Assembly (NCBI GenBank): GCA_963736595.1
Contig: CAVTPG010000001.1
Coordinates: forward strand, 62,001 to 126,000
Length of the DNA stretch: 64,000 nucleotides
From: Parapontixanthobacter sp963736595
Lineage (GTDB): Bacteria; Pseudomonadota; Alphaproteobacteria; Sphingomonadales; Sphingomonadaceae
Direction: 5' to 3'
The stretch's first letter is position 1, and each line of letters begins with the position of its first letter. The translations under genes were made by a program, and so were the position numbers. This document shows positions 16,901-26,129 of this stretch, one piece after another. The notes beneath the pieces are model-generated. The model was not told where the DNA came from. It did no database searches and saw only the letters and a list, made by a program, of their open reading frames with translations.

Positions 16901-18442
16901 TCAGGAAATTGGCAGCAAGCCCTCTTCCGCGATGCGTTTGCGCCATTGTGCAGGCGCTATCGTGTGCACATTGTTACCCCGCGCATCGACCGCAACGGTG
17001 ACGGGCATATTTTCGACCGTAAATTCATAGATCGCTTCCATACCAAGGTCTTCGAAAGCCACGACTTCTGCGCCCTTGATAGCTCTGCTGACAAGATACG
17101 CTGCGCCGCCTGTTGCCATCAGATAGGCGGTTTTGAACCGGCTGATGACTTCAACCGCATCGGCTCCGCGTTCGGCTTTTCCGATCATCGCCAGCAGTCC
17201 CAGATCCATCATCATGCCGGTGAATTTGTCCATTCTGGTCGCGGTGGTCGGTCCGGCTGGACCCACGACTTCGTCCATCACCGGATCGACCGGCCCGACA
17301 TAATAAATCGCGCGGCCCTTGAAATTGACTGGCATCTCCTCGCCCCGCTCCAGCATATCCTTGATCCGTATATGCGCGGCATCGCGGCCCGTCAGCATCT
17401 TGCCCGACAGCAAAATGCGGTCGCCAATTTCCCAGCTAGCGACCTCTTCCGGCGTTAAATTGTCGAGATCGACGCGGCGCGCTTCGGCATCCGGCTGCCA
17501 GTTTACATCGGGCCATTGGTCGAGATCGGGCTGCGGCAAATAGGCCGGGCCGGACCCATCGAGCGTGATGTGCGCATGGCGAGTCGCTGCGCAATTCGGG
17601 ATCATCGCAACCGGCTTTCCTGCGGCATGGCACGGCCAGTCGAGAATTTTGACGTCCAGCACGGTCGATAGTCCGCCTAGTCCCTGCGCGCCGACACCCA
17701 TCGCATTTACTGCATCGAAAATCTCGATCCGCAGCTTTTCGATGTCGTTTTGCGGGCCGCGCTGACGCAATTGCCCCATATCGATCGGGTCCATCAGCGA
17801 TTGCTTGGCGAGCTTCATGCAATGCTCTGCCGTGCCGCCAATCCCGATGCCCAGCATTCCCGGCGGGCACCAGCCTGCACCCATCGACGGGATTTGCTCC
17901 ACCACCCACTCGACGATATTATCGGACGGGTTCATCATCTTGAATTTGCTCTTGTTTTCGCTGCCCCCACCCTTTGCCGCCACGTCGATGTCGATCCGGT
18001 CGCCCGGCACCATTTCAACCGATAAAACGCAAGGCGTGTTGTCGCGCGTGTTGCGGCGCGTGAAAGCGGGGTCGGCCAGAATGCTCGCGCGCAGCTTGTT
18101 ATCGGAGTTGGTGTAAGCCTGCCGAACGCCCTCATCCACGACCTCTTGCAAGGGGCGGATCGAATCGAGACGACAATGCTGACCCCAGCGGATGAACACA
18201 TTGACGATGCCGGTGTCCTGACAAATCGGGCGATGCCCTTCGGCACACATCCGGCTGTTGGTCAGGATTTGCGCAATCGCGTCCTTGGCAGCCGGCCCCT
18301 GCTCCGCCTCATAAGCTTTGCCGAGCGCCTGAATATAATCCATCGGATGATAGTAGCTGATGAATTGCAGCGCATCGGCCACCGTCTCGATCAGGTCGTC
18401 TTCGCGAATGACCGTCATCGGCCTGCCAGTCATGTCGTTCAT
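16901..18442 (-). CDS. Fumarate hydratase, class I
   Basis: 513 residues from ATG 18442, which has AAGGA 9 bp before it. Class I fumarases interconvert fumarate and malate in the TCA cycle with an oxygen-sensitive 4Fe-4S cluster. The N-terminal alpha domain contains CAEGHRPICQDTG with cluster Cys and the catalytic region, and another cluster Cys lies in WCPPGMLGIGIGG. The C-terminal beta domain has GPAGPTTATRMDKF. Length agrees with single-chain FumA-type proteins. It is alone, with 175 bp of featureless DNA separating it from the kinase gene. Confidence 0.95.
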   Translation of the reverse strand: MNDMTGRPMTVIREDDLIETVADALQFISYYHPMDYIQALGKAYEAEQGPAAKDAIAQILTNSRMCAEGHRPICQDTGIVNVFIRWGQHCRLDSIRPLQEVVDEGVRQAYTNSDNKLRASILADPAFTRRNTRDNTPCVLSVEMVPGDRIDIDVAAKGGGSENKSKFKMMNPSDNIVEWVVEQIPSMGAGWCPPGMLGIGIGGTAEHCMKLAKQSLMDPIDMGQLRQRGPQNDIEKLRIEIFDAVNAMGVGAQGLGGLSTVLDVKILDWPCHAAGKPVAMIPNCAATRHAHITLDGSGPAYLPQPDLDQWPDVNWQPDAEARRVDLDNLTPEEVASWEIGDRILLSGKMLTGRDAAHIRIKDMLERGEEMPVNFKGRAIYYVGPVDPVMDEVVGPAGPTTATRMDKFTGMMMDLGLLAMIGKAERGADAVEVISRFKTAYLMATGGAAYLVSRAIKGAEVVAFEDLGMEAIYEFTVENMPVTVAVDARGNNVHTIAPAQWRKRIAEEGLLPIS

Positions 18443-18622
18443 CGAGTCATCCTTTTCTTCAGCCGATCGGGCATATGCGCGTGGCGGCGCAAGCGCCACT
18501 GTCCTAGCTATATTTTCGACGCTCCGTCAAAGCCCTTGGCCGCAACATGGCTTGCGTTTAAAGAAAGATTGACGAGCTGTCTTATATGTTTAATACACCT
18601 GTTGAGTTTCAAGGCTGATATC

Positions 18623-19234
18623 ATGACTGTTGCTACTGCCGACACGGCGCGCATTATCGATTTTCAAGGCGCACGGCGCGCCATGATCGCAAGCCAACTG
18701 CGCACAAGCGGGATCAGCGATGGCGCGGTAATTTCGCGTATGCGCATGGTGCCGCGCGAGGATTTTGTGCCGGAACAGGCCCGCGCGCTTGCCTATATCG
18801 ATCGCGCCATTCCGATCGGCGATGGCCGTTCACTGGCCAGCCCACTATTTCATGGCCTGATGTTGCAGGATGCCAAGCCGACACTGGCCGATGATGTGCT
18901 GATCGTGGATGGCGGAAGCGGCTATTTGCCTGCTCTGGTCGAGCCGTTGGTAAAGTCGATGAAGGTGATCTCCGCAGACGACGCATTGAAAGCGGCGCGT
19001 TCGAAAACCCGCTACACATTGTTGCTGGTCGATGGAGCCGTGCAGCAATTGCCGCCGACGCTAATCAAGCGGCTGGCCGATGAAGCGCGGATCGTAACCG
19101 GCTTGTCCGACGACGGCGTGACGCGCATCGTCAGTGGCCGCAAAGTGGGCGACCAAGTGGCGCTGATGCCGCTGCTCGACCTCGGGATCCCGGCGCTGCC
19201 GCAATTCGATGCCAAATCGGAATGGAAGTTCTGA
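18623..19234 (+). CDS. Protein-L-isoaspartate methyltransferase-like protein
   Basis: 203 residues from ATG 18623, with AAGG 9 bp upstream. The fold is that of PCMT: RRAMIASQLRTSGI at the start, the GDGRSLASPLFHGLMLQ segment that matches the substrate-side GQTISQP region, and a SAM motif degenerate to VDGGSGY. The middle of the Rossmann domain appears shortened (ISADDALKAARSKTRYTLLLVDG), so methyltransferase activity is doubtful. Its TGA overlaps the tolC ATG by one base, as is common next to sphingomonad tolC genes; a role tied to outer-membrane export is inference from context. Confidence 0.8.
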   Translation: MTVATADTARIIDFQGARRAMIASQLRTSGISDGAVISRMRMVPREDFVPEQARALAYIDRAIPIGDGRSLASPLFHGLMLQDAKPTLADDVLIVDGGSGYLPALVEPLVKSMKVISADDALKAARSKTRYTLLLVDGAVQQLPPTLIKRLADEARIVTGLSDDGVTRIVSGRKVGDQVALMPLLDLGIPALPQFDAKSEWKF

Positions 19235-20706
19235 TGATACGCCGGGGCGGGAAATCGACATTGGCAGCAGGCGTCGCCCTCGCCGGTCTTATGGCCGCTA
19301 TAGCAACTCCGGCACAGGCCGACACGCTGCGAGAGGCGCTGGCGCAAGCCTATGTCAACAACCCGACCTTGCTTGCTGCTCGTGCGCAGCAACGCGCTAC
19401 GGATGAGAATGTCGTTATCCAAAAGGCCGACGGCCTGCCGGACGTGCGCAACACCACGACTTACACCGAATTTTTGCGGCAATCGCCCAACAGCTTTACC
19501 GCGCCAGAGCGCAATCTGAATTCCAGCGTAAATTTAAGCGTGCCGATTTATTCGGGTGGCGCCGTCAAGAATGGCATCAAAGCCGCCAAAGAGCGTGTCG
19601 AGGCTGGTCGAGCCGATCTGCGCGGCACTGAAAGCGCGCTATTCTCGCAAGTCGTGGCCGCTTACATGGACGTGTTGCGCAACGAGGCCTTGTTCGACCT
19701 CTCCGCCAATCAGGTGCAGGTGCTTTCAGTCAATGTGCAGGCCACCAGCGACCGGTTTGAAATCGGCGATCTGACGCGCACCGATATCGCGCAATCGCAA
19801 TCGCGTCTTTCTCAGGCGGAGGCCGATCTGGAATCCGCTGCCGCCAATCTGATCGGCGCGCGCGAAACCTATATCCGGCTGGTCGGTGAAGCACCTGACG
19901 ATTTGCAGCCCCCGCCCCCTTTGCCCAATTTGCCCAATGATGCCGGCGATGCCGTCGCAACCGCGCTGGCCAGCAATCCCGATCTTATCGCCGCGCGCGA
20001 GCGCGTTCAGGCGGCGGGTTATGACATCGAAGTGGCCGGATCGAGCCGATTGCCGACTATCGGCCTGTTTGCCAACGGCACATACAGCAACTTTTTCGAT
20101 ACTCTGGGCGGAGCGATTGCCGCCGACCTTATTCAGGAAGAGACAACGGCGCGCGCCGGAGTGCAGCTCACGATCCCCCTTTTTCAAGGCGGTCGTCCTG
20201 CTGCCTTGCGCCGTCAGGCACAGGCCCGCGCATTGGCGCAATATGAGCAGGCAATCGCGGTTGAGCGCGACGTCATTGCGCAAACCCGCTCGGCATGGTC
20301 CAGTCTGCTGGCGGCGAACGCCATTATCGAAAGCAGTCAGGAAGCGGTTGCCGCAGCCGAACTCAGCCTTGAAGGTGTGCGCGCGGAAAATTCCATCGGC
20401 AATCGCACGGTATTGGATGTGCTGGACGCCGAGCAAGAACTGCTATCGACGCGGGTGCAACTCGTAACCGCGCGCCGCAATGCGTATGTGGCGGGCTTCT
20501 CGCTCCTTGCCGCAATGGGCAAGGCCGAGGCGCGCGATCTGGCGCTGGAAGAAGCCGGGCCACTCTACGATCCGATCACAAATTACGAGCGTGTCGATGA
20601 CAAGTTTTTCGACTGGGACAATGATCCCGACCCAGAGGCGCAGGGCACGCGCACGGTCGATATTCCGGCGCCTTCGGTGCTGATCGGCCCACCCGAAGAA
20701 TTTTAA
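19234..20706 (+). CDS. tolC: TolC family outer-membrane channel protein
   Basis: 490 residues from ATG 19234 with GGAAG 6 bp upstream. A signal peptide (LAAGVALAGLMAAIATPAQA) is followed by the two-fold repeated OEP domain: ADTLREALAQAYVNNPTLLAARAQ opens the first and NDAGDAVATALASNPDLIAARERV the second. Coiled-coil helices rich in Ala, Glu, Gln and Leu predict the periplasmic tunnel, and the protein forms trimers for type I secretion and RND efflux. Conserved ENSIGNRTVLDVLDAEQELL is a TolC hallmark. Translationally coupled to the PCMT-like gene. Confidence 0.95.
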   Translation: MIRRGGKSTLAAGVALAGLMAAIATPAQADTLREALAQAYVNNPTLLAARAQQRATDENVVIQKADGLPDVRNTTTYTEFLRQSPNSFTAPERNLNSSVNLSVPIYSGGAVKNGIKAAKERVEAGRADLRGTESALFSQVVAAYMDVLRNEALFDLSANQVQVLSVNVQATSDRFEIGDLTRTDIAQSQSRLSQAEADLESAAANLIGARETYIRLVGEAPDDLQPPPPLPNLPNDAGDAVATALASNPDLIAARERVQAAGYDIEVAGSSRLPTIGLFANGTYSNFFDTLGGAIAADLIQEETTARAGVQLTIPLFQGGRPAALRRQAQARALAQYEQAIAVERDVIAQTRSAWSSLLAANAIIESSQEAVAAAELSLEGVRAENSIGNRTVLDVLDAEQELLSTRVQLVTARRNAYVAGFSLLAAMGKAEARDLALEEAGPLYDPITNYERVDDKFFDWDNDPDPEAQGTRTVDIPAPSVLIGPPEEF

Positions 20707-20811
20707 GCTGGTCCAAATCGCGACATTAAAGATTAATTCGGTTTGATATTAAGCCCAAATCAACCATAATTGGCCGCAACAACAGGCAGTAGCGAATTTA
20801 AAGGGCACTCC

Positions 20812-21384
20812 ATGCACCAGCCGGGCGAACCATCCGTCGAGGAAATTCTCGACTCGATCAAGAAAGTCATCGCGCGCGACACCCGTTCCGCCGGCAATGC
20901 TATCCTCGACACACTGGATACCGATCCGGTTGATCGCGAGGAAGCGGACGAAGTGCTGGAGCTGGCCGAGGACGAGATTATTCCCGGCATCGCCGAATTT
21001 GGCGTCGATAACGAAGAATCGCTGATCGACGCGCATGATTTTGACGAGGAAGAGGAATTCGGGCCGTGGCACGATGCCGAAGATGGCTCGCTCAGCGACA
21101 ATGGCGCAGAATACAATGGCGCAGAAAATGCCACGCATGAAGATGAGGCGCTGACCAATTCCGCCGTGCGCAGTTCCTTGCAGGACAATTTCGCAGCCTT
21201 GGCGATGCTGTCCGAACCATCCGCCGCGCCGCAGATTGTGCGATCAGGCGAGACATCGCTTGAAGGCCTGACGCGCGAATTGCTGCGTCCGATGCTGGCC
21301 GAATGGCTGGATGCGAACTTGCCCGGCATGGTGGAAAAGCTGGTGAAGGCTGAAATCGCCCGCATCGCCGGAAAACGCGGCTGA
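20812..21384 (+). CDS. DUF2497 protein, PopZ-like polar organiser
   Basis: 190 residues from ATG 20812 (AAGGG 7 bp upstream). The N-terminal helix PSVEEILDSIKKVIARD and the C-terminal helices LEGLTRELLRPMLAEWLDANLPGMVEKLVKAEI match the DUF2497/PopZ pattern: a short binding helix, an acidic disordered middle (here about residues 40-110, dense in Glu and Asp) and an oligomerising C-terminus. In Caulobacter, PopZ gathers ParB-parS at the pole. The gene sits downstream of tolC as in many relatives. ParAB and parS lie 20 kb away in this same window, which makes an origin-tethering role plausible. Confidence 0.85.
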   Translation: MHQPGEPSVEEILDSIKKVIARDTRSAGNAILDTLDTDPVDREEADEVLELAEDEIIPGIAEFGVDNEESLIDAHDFDEEEEFGPWHDAEDGSLSDNGAEYNGAENATHEDEALTNSAVRSSLQDNFAALAMLSEPSAAPQIVRSGETSLEGLTRELLRPMLAEWLDANLPGMVEKLVKAEIARIAGKRG

Positions 21385-21480
21385 CGCTTGCGAGCCGCTG
21401 GCATATAGCTGGCAATCCACGCGTCTGATTTCGCACAGAAAGTCTTGGCGCGCGGGCAGCGATCCGTTACGCCGCCCCGC

Positions 21481-23619
21481 ATGAGAAAAATTTACGGGTT
21501 CGCCTCTTCGCTGATTTTTGCCGCTGCTGCGCCTGCCTTTGCGCAAGCAACCGCGCCGGATAATGCCATTGCGCCGATGAGCGCACGCGATTTGGTGGCG
21601 ATGCCGCGCGTCGGCTCTCCGATTGTCGCCAATGACGGCGATCAGATTATCTACACGGTGACGACGACGGATCGCGAAAGCCTTGAGCGAACCACGGCGA
21701 TTTATTGGCGGCGCTTGAGCGATTTGGCCGCCGCACCCGTCGAGCTGAACCTTAACGGCGATGCTTTCGATATGGCATTCGCATCGGACGGGCATCTCTA
21801 TTTTCTCTCGACCCGCGCAGATGACGGTGACGCCTCGGAAGGCGCGCGATTGTGGCGCACCAGACTGGACGATGGCAAATTGTCCGACCCGCAGCGCGTC
21901 ACCGATTTCGCTACCGGCATCAGCGGATATGCCGTCTCGCCCAATGCCAAACACTTGGCCGTATGGGGCGAGATCGCGCGTGGCTGCGCAACATTCGGAT
22001 GTGACGGCGATGGCACAGCGCATTTGCCCGGACCGGGAACGGGCCGACTTTACGATGCCGAGGACGGGTTTTACCGCCACTGGGACGACTGGACGAGCCC
22101 CGGCACTTACAGCCGCATCTTCGCTTTCGATCTGGTCGATGGCATGGCCTCGGGCGACGGTCAGGCGCTCGACACGCCAAAATCCGGCATTGCGTTCACC
22201 GGCAACACCCCGACCAAGCCTTTCGGCGGCGGCGAGGACATCGCCTGGAGCGCTGACAGCCAAGAGATTTATTTCACCGCACGAGCAAGCGACAAGGCCG
22301 AGCCGACCACCACCAATACCGATATTTTCGTCGCCAATGTCGCCAAAGCCTCGCTGACGAACCTGACCGACGACAATGAAGCAGTCGATACGCTGCCCGT
22401 ACCCTCGCCCGATGGCCGCCATCTCGCTTATCTTGCAATGGAGCGCCCGGATTACGAATCCGACCGGCTCGTCATTCATGTGCGCGATCTTCGCACCGGA
22501 CAGGTCCGCGCGCTGACCGACAGCTTCGATCGCAGTTTCGGCTCGCTCAGCTGGACCCCCGACAGCCGCTATATCATCGCCACCGCGCAGGACGTATTGG
22601 ACACGCCCGCGTTCCGCATCGACGCGCAAACCGGCGCGGTCGAGCGGCTGGACCTGATGGCAGGCAATGAAGCGCATATCGGCGGCATCACCCCGCTCGC
22701 AGGCAATCACCTGCTCTTCACCAACGATTCGATCGGCGCCCCACGCGAAATTTTCTATTCCGAGAACTATTCGCAAGCGCTGCCCGTAACGAATGCGGCG
22801 GCCAAGCAAGTCGGGCAGCTAGCGTCCGTTGTCACCACCCGCTTCAATTTCCCCGGCGCGAATGGCGATACTGTGTGGGGCCAGATTACCAAGCTGGAAG
22901 ATCATGACGGCCCGATGCCCGCGATCTTGTATGTGCATGGCGGCCCGCAAGGCTCGTTCAACGATGGCTGGTCCAGCCGCTGGAACCCGCGCGTCGTCGC
23001 AAGTCAGGGCTATGCCGTCATCTCTGTCGATTTCCACGGCAGCACCGGATACGGGCAAGCCTTCACCGATGCGATCAATGGCGATTGGGGCGGAAAACCG
23101 CTGGAAGATTTGCAGCTTGGCCTGGCTGCGGCGCTAGCGCAGGATGACGAGATCGACGGCACCCGCACTTGCGCCATGGGCGCGTCATATGGCGGCTACA
23201 TGATGAACTGGATCGCCGGAAAGTGGCCGGATCGCTTCAATTGCCTCGTCCAGCATGACGGGCTGTTCGATATGCGCAGCTTTTATTACACGACCGAAGA
23301 ATTGTGGTTTCCGCGCTGGGATTTTGGCGGATCATACGCTGAGCAATCGGAATTGTACGAGAAATGGAACCCGGTCAATCACGTCGATCAATGGCAAACG
23401 CCGATGCTGGTCATAACCGGCGAGAAGGATTTCCGTGTTCCCTATACGCAGGGGCTGGCCTCGTTTACCGCCTTGCAAGAGCGCGACATTCCGGCGCAAT
23501 TGTTGGTGTTCCCCGATGAAAACCATTGGGTGCTGAAACCGAAAAACTCGCTGCAATGGCACAATACGGTGTTCGCATGGCTTGACCGCTGGCTTGCCAA
23601 AGAAAGCGATGCCGAGTGA
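21481..23619 (+). CDS. S9 family serine peptidase, secreted dipeptidyl-peptidase-like
   Basis: 712 residues from ATG 21481. A signal peptide (ASSLIFAAAAPAFAQA) is followed by a beta-propeller with WD40-like PD40 blades (VPSPDGRHLAYLAMERP, SLSWTPDSRYI) and a C-terminal alpha/beta hydrolase. The nucleophile Ser is in GASYGGYMMNW, the acid Asp in TGEKDFRVPYTQG and the His in DENHWV. This is the acylaminoacyl/dipeptidyl-aminopeptidase branch, acting on oligopeptides in the periplasm. Its stop overlaps the ferredoxin gene start. Confidence 0.93.
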   Translation: MRKIYGFASSLIFAAAAPAFAQATAPDNAIAPMSARDLVAMPRVGSPIVANDGDQIIYTVTTTDRESLERTTAIYWRRLSDLAAAPVELNLNGDAFDMAFASDGHLYFLSTRADDGDASEGARLWRTRLDDGKLSDPQRVTDFATGISGYAVSPNAKHLAVWGEIARGCATFGCDGDGTAHLPGPGTGRLYDAEDGFYRHWDDWTSPGTYSRIFAFDLVDGMASGDGQALDTPKSGIAFTGNTPTKPFGGGEDIAWSADSQEIYFTARASDKAEPTTTNTDIFVANVAKASLTNLTDDNEAVDTLPVPSPDGRHLAYLAMERPDYESDRLVIHVRDLRTGQVRALTDSFDRSFGSLSWTPDSRYIIATAQDVLDTPAFRIDAQTGAVERLDLMAGNEAHIGGITPLAGNHLLFTNDSIGAPREIFYSENYSQALPVTNAAAKQVGQLASVVTTRFNFPGANGDTVWGQITKLEDHDGPMPAILYVHGGPQGSFNDGWSSRWNPRVVASQGYAVISVDFHGSTGYGQAFTDAINGDWGGKPLEDLQLGLAAALAQDDEIDGTRTCAMGASYGGYMMNWIAGKWPDRFNCLVQHDGLFDMRSFYYTTEELWFPRWDFGGSYAEQSELYEKWNPVNHVDQWQTPMLVITGEKDFRVPYTQGLASFTALQERDIPAQLLVFPDENHWVLKPKNSLQWHNTVFAWLDRWLAKESDAE

Positions 23620-23993
23620 GCAAAGACAGTCTGGTTAAAGCCCGGCGTGCATATCAGAAAATCGGCGCACCCGATGCTTCGCGGCATATCTTCCTTTGTT
23701 CAGTCTCGGACAAGCAGAAATGCTGTTCGCGCAAAGACGGCGAGCAAAGCTGGAAATTTCTGAAATCACGGCTGAAAGAATTGGGCCTTGCCAATCCTAA
23801 GAACGAGCTGCCGAATGTGGCGCGGACCAAAGCGGATTGTCTGCAAATCTGCGCGCATGGGCCGATCGCAGTCGTCTGGCCCGATAACGTCTGGTACCAT
23901 TCCTGTATGCCGGATGTGCTGGAGCAAATCATTCAGCAGCACTTGATCGGCGGGCAAGTCGTGGACGAATTTCAGCTTATCGCGCCGGACTAA
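23616..23993 (+). CDS. Thioredoxin-like [2Fe-2S] ferredoxin
   Basis: 125 residues. Cys28 and Cys37 (in LCSVSDKQKCC) and Cys75 and Cys79 (in KADCLQICAHG) match the four cluster ligands of Shethna-type, thioredoxin-fold ferredoxins; GPIAVVWPDNVWYHSCMPD is typical of the family. The GTG start overlaps the peptidase stop (GTGA). Such proteins are electron carriers of uncertain partner; coupling with a peptidase is common in sphingomonads but unexplained. Confidence 0.88.
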   Translation: MSKDSLVKARRAYQKIGAPDASRHIFLCSVSDKQKCCSRKDGEQSWKFLKSRLKELGLANPKNELPNVARTKADCLQICAHGPIAVVWPDNVWYHSCMPDVLEQIIQQHLIGGQVVDEFQLIAPD

Positions 23994-23996
23994 ACG

Positions 23997-24293
23997 TCAC
24001 TTTTTCCAGTGATCGGTGTCGTCATTCATCAAATCTTCGACCGCATCATCGTGCCCTGTGCCATTGGACAGGAACACCAGTCCCATCAGCGCGCCGGTCA
24101 ACAGCATGGTGAAGGTGATCGCCAGCCCGACCGCAATGTAGAAATGGGCTGAAACCGGGTCACCGCCTTTGTAAATTAGCGCAAACGCGATGCCCATAAC
24201 ACCCATCGCCAGCAGGAACATCAGGCGCATCAGACGCCGGTATCTCGCCCAGGCAAATGCCGCGTTTTCAGGATCTTCCAGAGGCGATTTCAT
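23997..24293 (-). CDS. Small two-helix membrane protein, unknown
   Basis: 98 residues from ATG 24293; starts at 24299, 24311 or TTG 24335 are also open and the choice is uncertain. The protein begins with MKSPLEDPENAAFAWARYRRLMR, a conserved-looking amphipathic segment, followed by two membrane helices (LMFLLAMGVMGIAFALIY and FTMLLTGALMGLVFLS) and an acidic tail (DDAVEDLMNDDTDHWKK). No function is recognised. It converges on the ferredoxin gene and diverges from the CBS gene. Confidence 0.7.
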   Translation of the reverse strand: MKSPLEDPENAAFAWARYRRLMRLMFLLAMGVMGIAFALIYKGGDPVSAHFYIAVGLAITFTMLLTGALMGLVFLSNGTGHDDAVEDLMNDDTDHWKK

Positions 24294-24400
24294 GACCATG
24301 TCCCACCACATGGGCTTCGCATCGGCATCTTGCAATCCTTACCGAATTGGCAATTATTGGCGACTCATGGCATAATCGCCCGATAAAAGGAGGATTGCCG

Positions 24401-24832
24401 ATGGAAGTTTCGCAACTTACTGCCAATCGCGATGTCAGCGACGTGGTGTGCTGCTCACCCGATATGTCGGTAATCGACGCAGTTTCCCTGCTGTCTGAAA
24501 AGCGGATCGGCGCGCTCCCCGTGCTGGAAAACGGCACTGTGGTCGGCATCTTATCAGAACGCGACGTGATTTATCGGTTGGCGCAGGAAGGCAAAGGCCT
24601 GATCGACACCACTGTTGGCGCGATTATGTCGGCCCCGCCGATCACGGTCGAGCTGCATTCGAAAATCGACGATGCGCTGGCTTTGATGACGCGGCGGCGC
24701 ATTCGCCACCTGCCGGTGATGGATCAGGGGGCCATGTGCGGATTTATCTCGATCGGCGATCTGGTGAAAAGCCGCTATGCCGAAGTCGAGCATGAAGCGG
24801 CGGCGATGCGCCAATATATTCAGACCGGCTAG
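24401..24832 (+). CDS. CBS-domain protein
   Basis: 143 residues from ATG 24401, chosen because AAAGGAGGA lies 6 bp upstream. Two CBS repeats cover the whole protein (VSDVVCCSPDMSVIDAVSLL ... IGALPVLENG and VGAIMSAPPITVELHSKID ... IRHLPVMDQG); they form a Bateman module that binds adenine nucleotides such as AMP or ATP. No effector domain is attached, so it may act on a partner. Similar stand-alone CBS proteins are common in alphaproteobacteria. Confidence 0.9.
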   Translation: MEVSQLTANRDVSDVVCCSPDMSVIDAVSLLSEKRIGALPVLENGTVVGILSERDVIYRLAQEGKGLIDTTVGAIMSAPPITVELHSKIDDALALMTRRRIRHLPVMDQGAMCGFISIGDLVKSRYAEVEHEAAAMRQYIQTG

Positions 24833-24907
24833 GGCGTTCAGGCAAGTTAGGCGGCCAAATTGCGGGTTTGTCTTGGAAGTCGGCGTACGACGCCCTAGAT
24901 TGTAGCT

Positions 24908-25237
24908 ATGCCCACGCCCCTCACGCTTAGCCCTGCTGCCGCCAAACGCATCCGCATGATTGCCGAGAAGCAATCCAGCCCTGCGATCCTGCGCCTATCG
25001 GTGGAAGGCGGCGGCTGTTCCGGATTTCAGTACAAGTTCGATCTGGCCAAGACGCCCGATGGCGACGATTCGGTAAGCGAAACCGATGGCGTGCGGCTGG
25101 TCGTCGATCCGGTCAGCCTCGATCTGGTCGCAGGCAGCACGGTCGATTTCGTCGAATCGCTGGGCGGAGCGGCGTTCAAGGTCGAAAATCCGCAAGCAGC
25201 GGCCGGTTGCGGTTGCGGATCCAGCTTCGGCATCTAA
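24908..25237 (+). CDS. erpA: Iron-sulfur cluster insertion protein, A-type carrier
   Basis: 109 residues, HesB/IscA family. The three cluster Cys are Cys37 in GGGCSGFQY and Cys101 and Cys103 in GCGCGSSFGI. A-type carriers receive clusters from the scaffold and deliver them to apoproteins such as IspG and respiratory enzymes. The single stand-alone gene and the sequence around CSGFQYKF favour ErpA over IscA or SufA; assignment within the family is inference. Confidence 0.9.
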   Translation: MPTPLTLSPAAAKRIRMIAEKQSSPAILRLSVEGGGCSGFQYKFDLAKTPDGDDSVSETDGVRLVVDPVSLDLVAGSTVDFVESLGGAAFKVENPQAAAGCGCGSSFGI

Positions 25238-25258
25238 GCCCGCGCGGGTTTTATCGGC

Positions 25259-25310
25259 GGTTCTGACTGACGGTTCTTACTGAAGGTTCTGGCTGGCGGT
25301 TCTGGCTGGC
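25259..25310. repeat. Four 13 bp tandem repeats
   Basis: Units GGTTCTGACTGAC, GGTTCTTACTGAA, GGTTCTGGCTGGC and GGTTCTGGCTGGC follow each other without gaps between erpA and xth. The last two are identical. No protein frame explains them. Confidence 0.8.
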
Positions 25311-25342
25311 CAAGCGTCATGCGGCGGCATACAACACCGCCC

Positions 25343-26116
25343 ATGAAGATTGCGACGTTCAACATCAACGGCATCAAAGCCCGCCTGCCTCGTTTGATCG
25401 AATGGCTGGAGGAGACGCGGCCAACGGTCGCCTGTCTTCAGGAAATCAAGACGCAGGACGAAGGCTTTCCCGTCGAAGCGTTTGAAAAGATTGGCTATCA
25501 CGCAATCTGGCATGGGCAAAAGAGCTTTAACGGCGTCGCAATTCTGGCCGATGGCGTAAAGCCGGAAGAAACGCAGCGCGGCCTGCCTGGTGATGATAGC
25601 GACGAGCAATCACGCTATCTCGAGGCGGATGTAAATGGTGTGCGTGTGGCCTCGATCTACTTGCCCAATGGCAACCCCCTGCCCGGCCCGAAATTCGACT
25701 ACAAACTAGCGTGGATGGAGCGCTTGCACGCTCACGCCAAAACCTTGTGGGATGCCGAGATACCCACCGCACTGACCGGCGATTACAATGTGATCCCGGA
25801 AGACAAGGATGTGTGGTCGCCCAAGGCGATGGCAGACGACGCACTGATGCAGCCGCAATCGCGCGATGCTTATTTTCGGATGCTGAACGATGGCTGGGTC
25901 GATGCGATCGACACGCTCAATCCGCGCGGCGGCATCTGGACTTTCTGGGATTATCAAGCGGGCGCGTGGCAGCGCGATCATGGCTTTCGGATCGACCATC
26001 TGCTGCTGTCGCCCGAATTATCCGACCGGATGAGCGCGGCGGGCGTCGATAAGGAATATCGCGGGCGCGAAAAATCGAGCGATCACACGCCTGTCTGGGT
26101 CGAATTGGCCGAGTAA
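25343..26116 (+). CDS. xth: Exodeoxyribonuclease III (AP endonuclease)
   Basis: 257 residues from ATG 25343. ExoIII cleaves DNA 5' of abasic sites and removes 3' blocking groups in base-excision repair. Catalytic elements visible: FNINGIKAR at the start, CLQEIKTQDE with the metal-binding Glu, GDYNVIPEDKDVW with Asp/Asn, and the catalytic SSDHTPVWVEL at the end. A 52 bp tandem repeat lies between erpA and this gene. A hairpin read on the minus strand follows its stop and serves the converging wall hydrolase gene. Confidence 0.96.
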   Translation: MKIATFNINGIKARLPRLIEWLEETRPTVACLQEIKTQDEGFPVEAFEKIGYHAIWHGQKSFNGVAILADGVKPEETQRGLPGDDSDEQSRYLEADVNGVRVASIYLPNGNPLPGPKFDYKLAWMERLHAHAKTLWDAEIPTALTGDYNVIPEDKDVWSPKAMADDALMQPQSRDAYFRMLNDGWVDAIDTLNPRGGIWTFWDYQAGAWQRDHGFRIDHLLLSPELSDRMSAAGVDKEYRGREKSSDHTPVWVELAE

Positions 26117-26129
26117 ACGCCCGCCAACG

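Noticed and set aside
21244..22809. Long minus-strand reading frame of 521 codons opposite the S9 peptidase
   Set aside because: It is a shadow of the peptidase and PopZ-like genes; its sequence has no recognisable domain and the plus-strand proteins have clear motifs.
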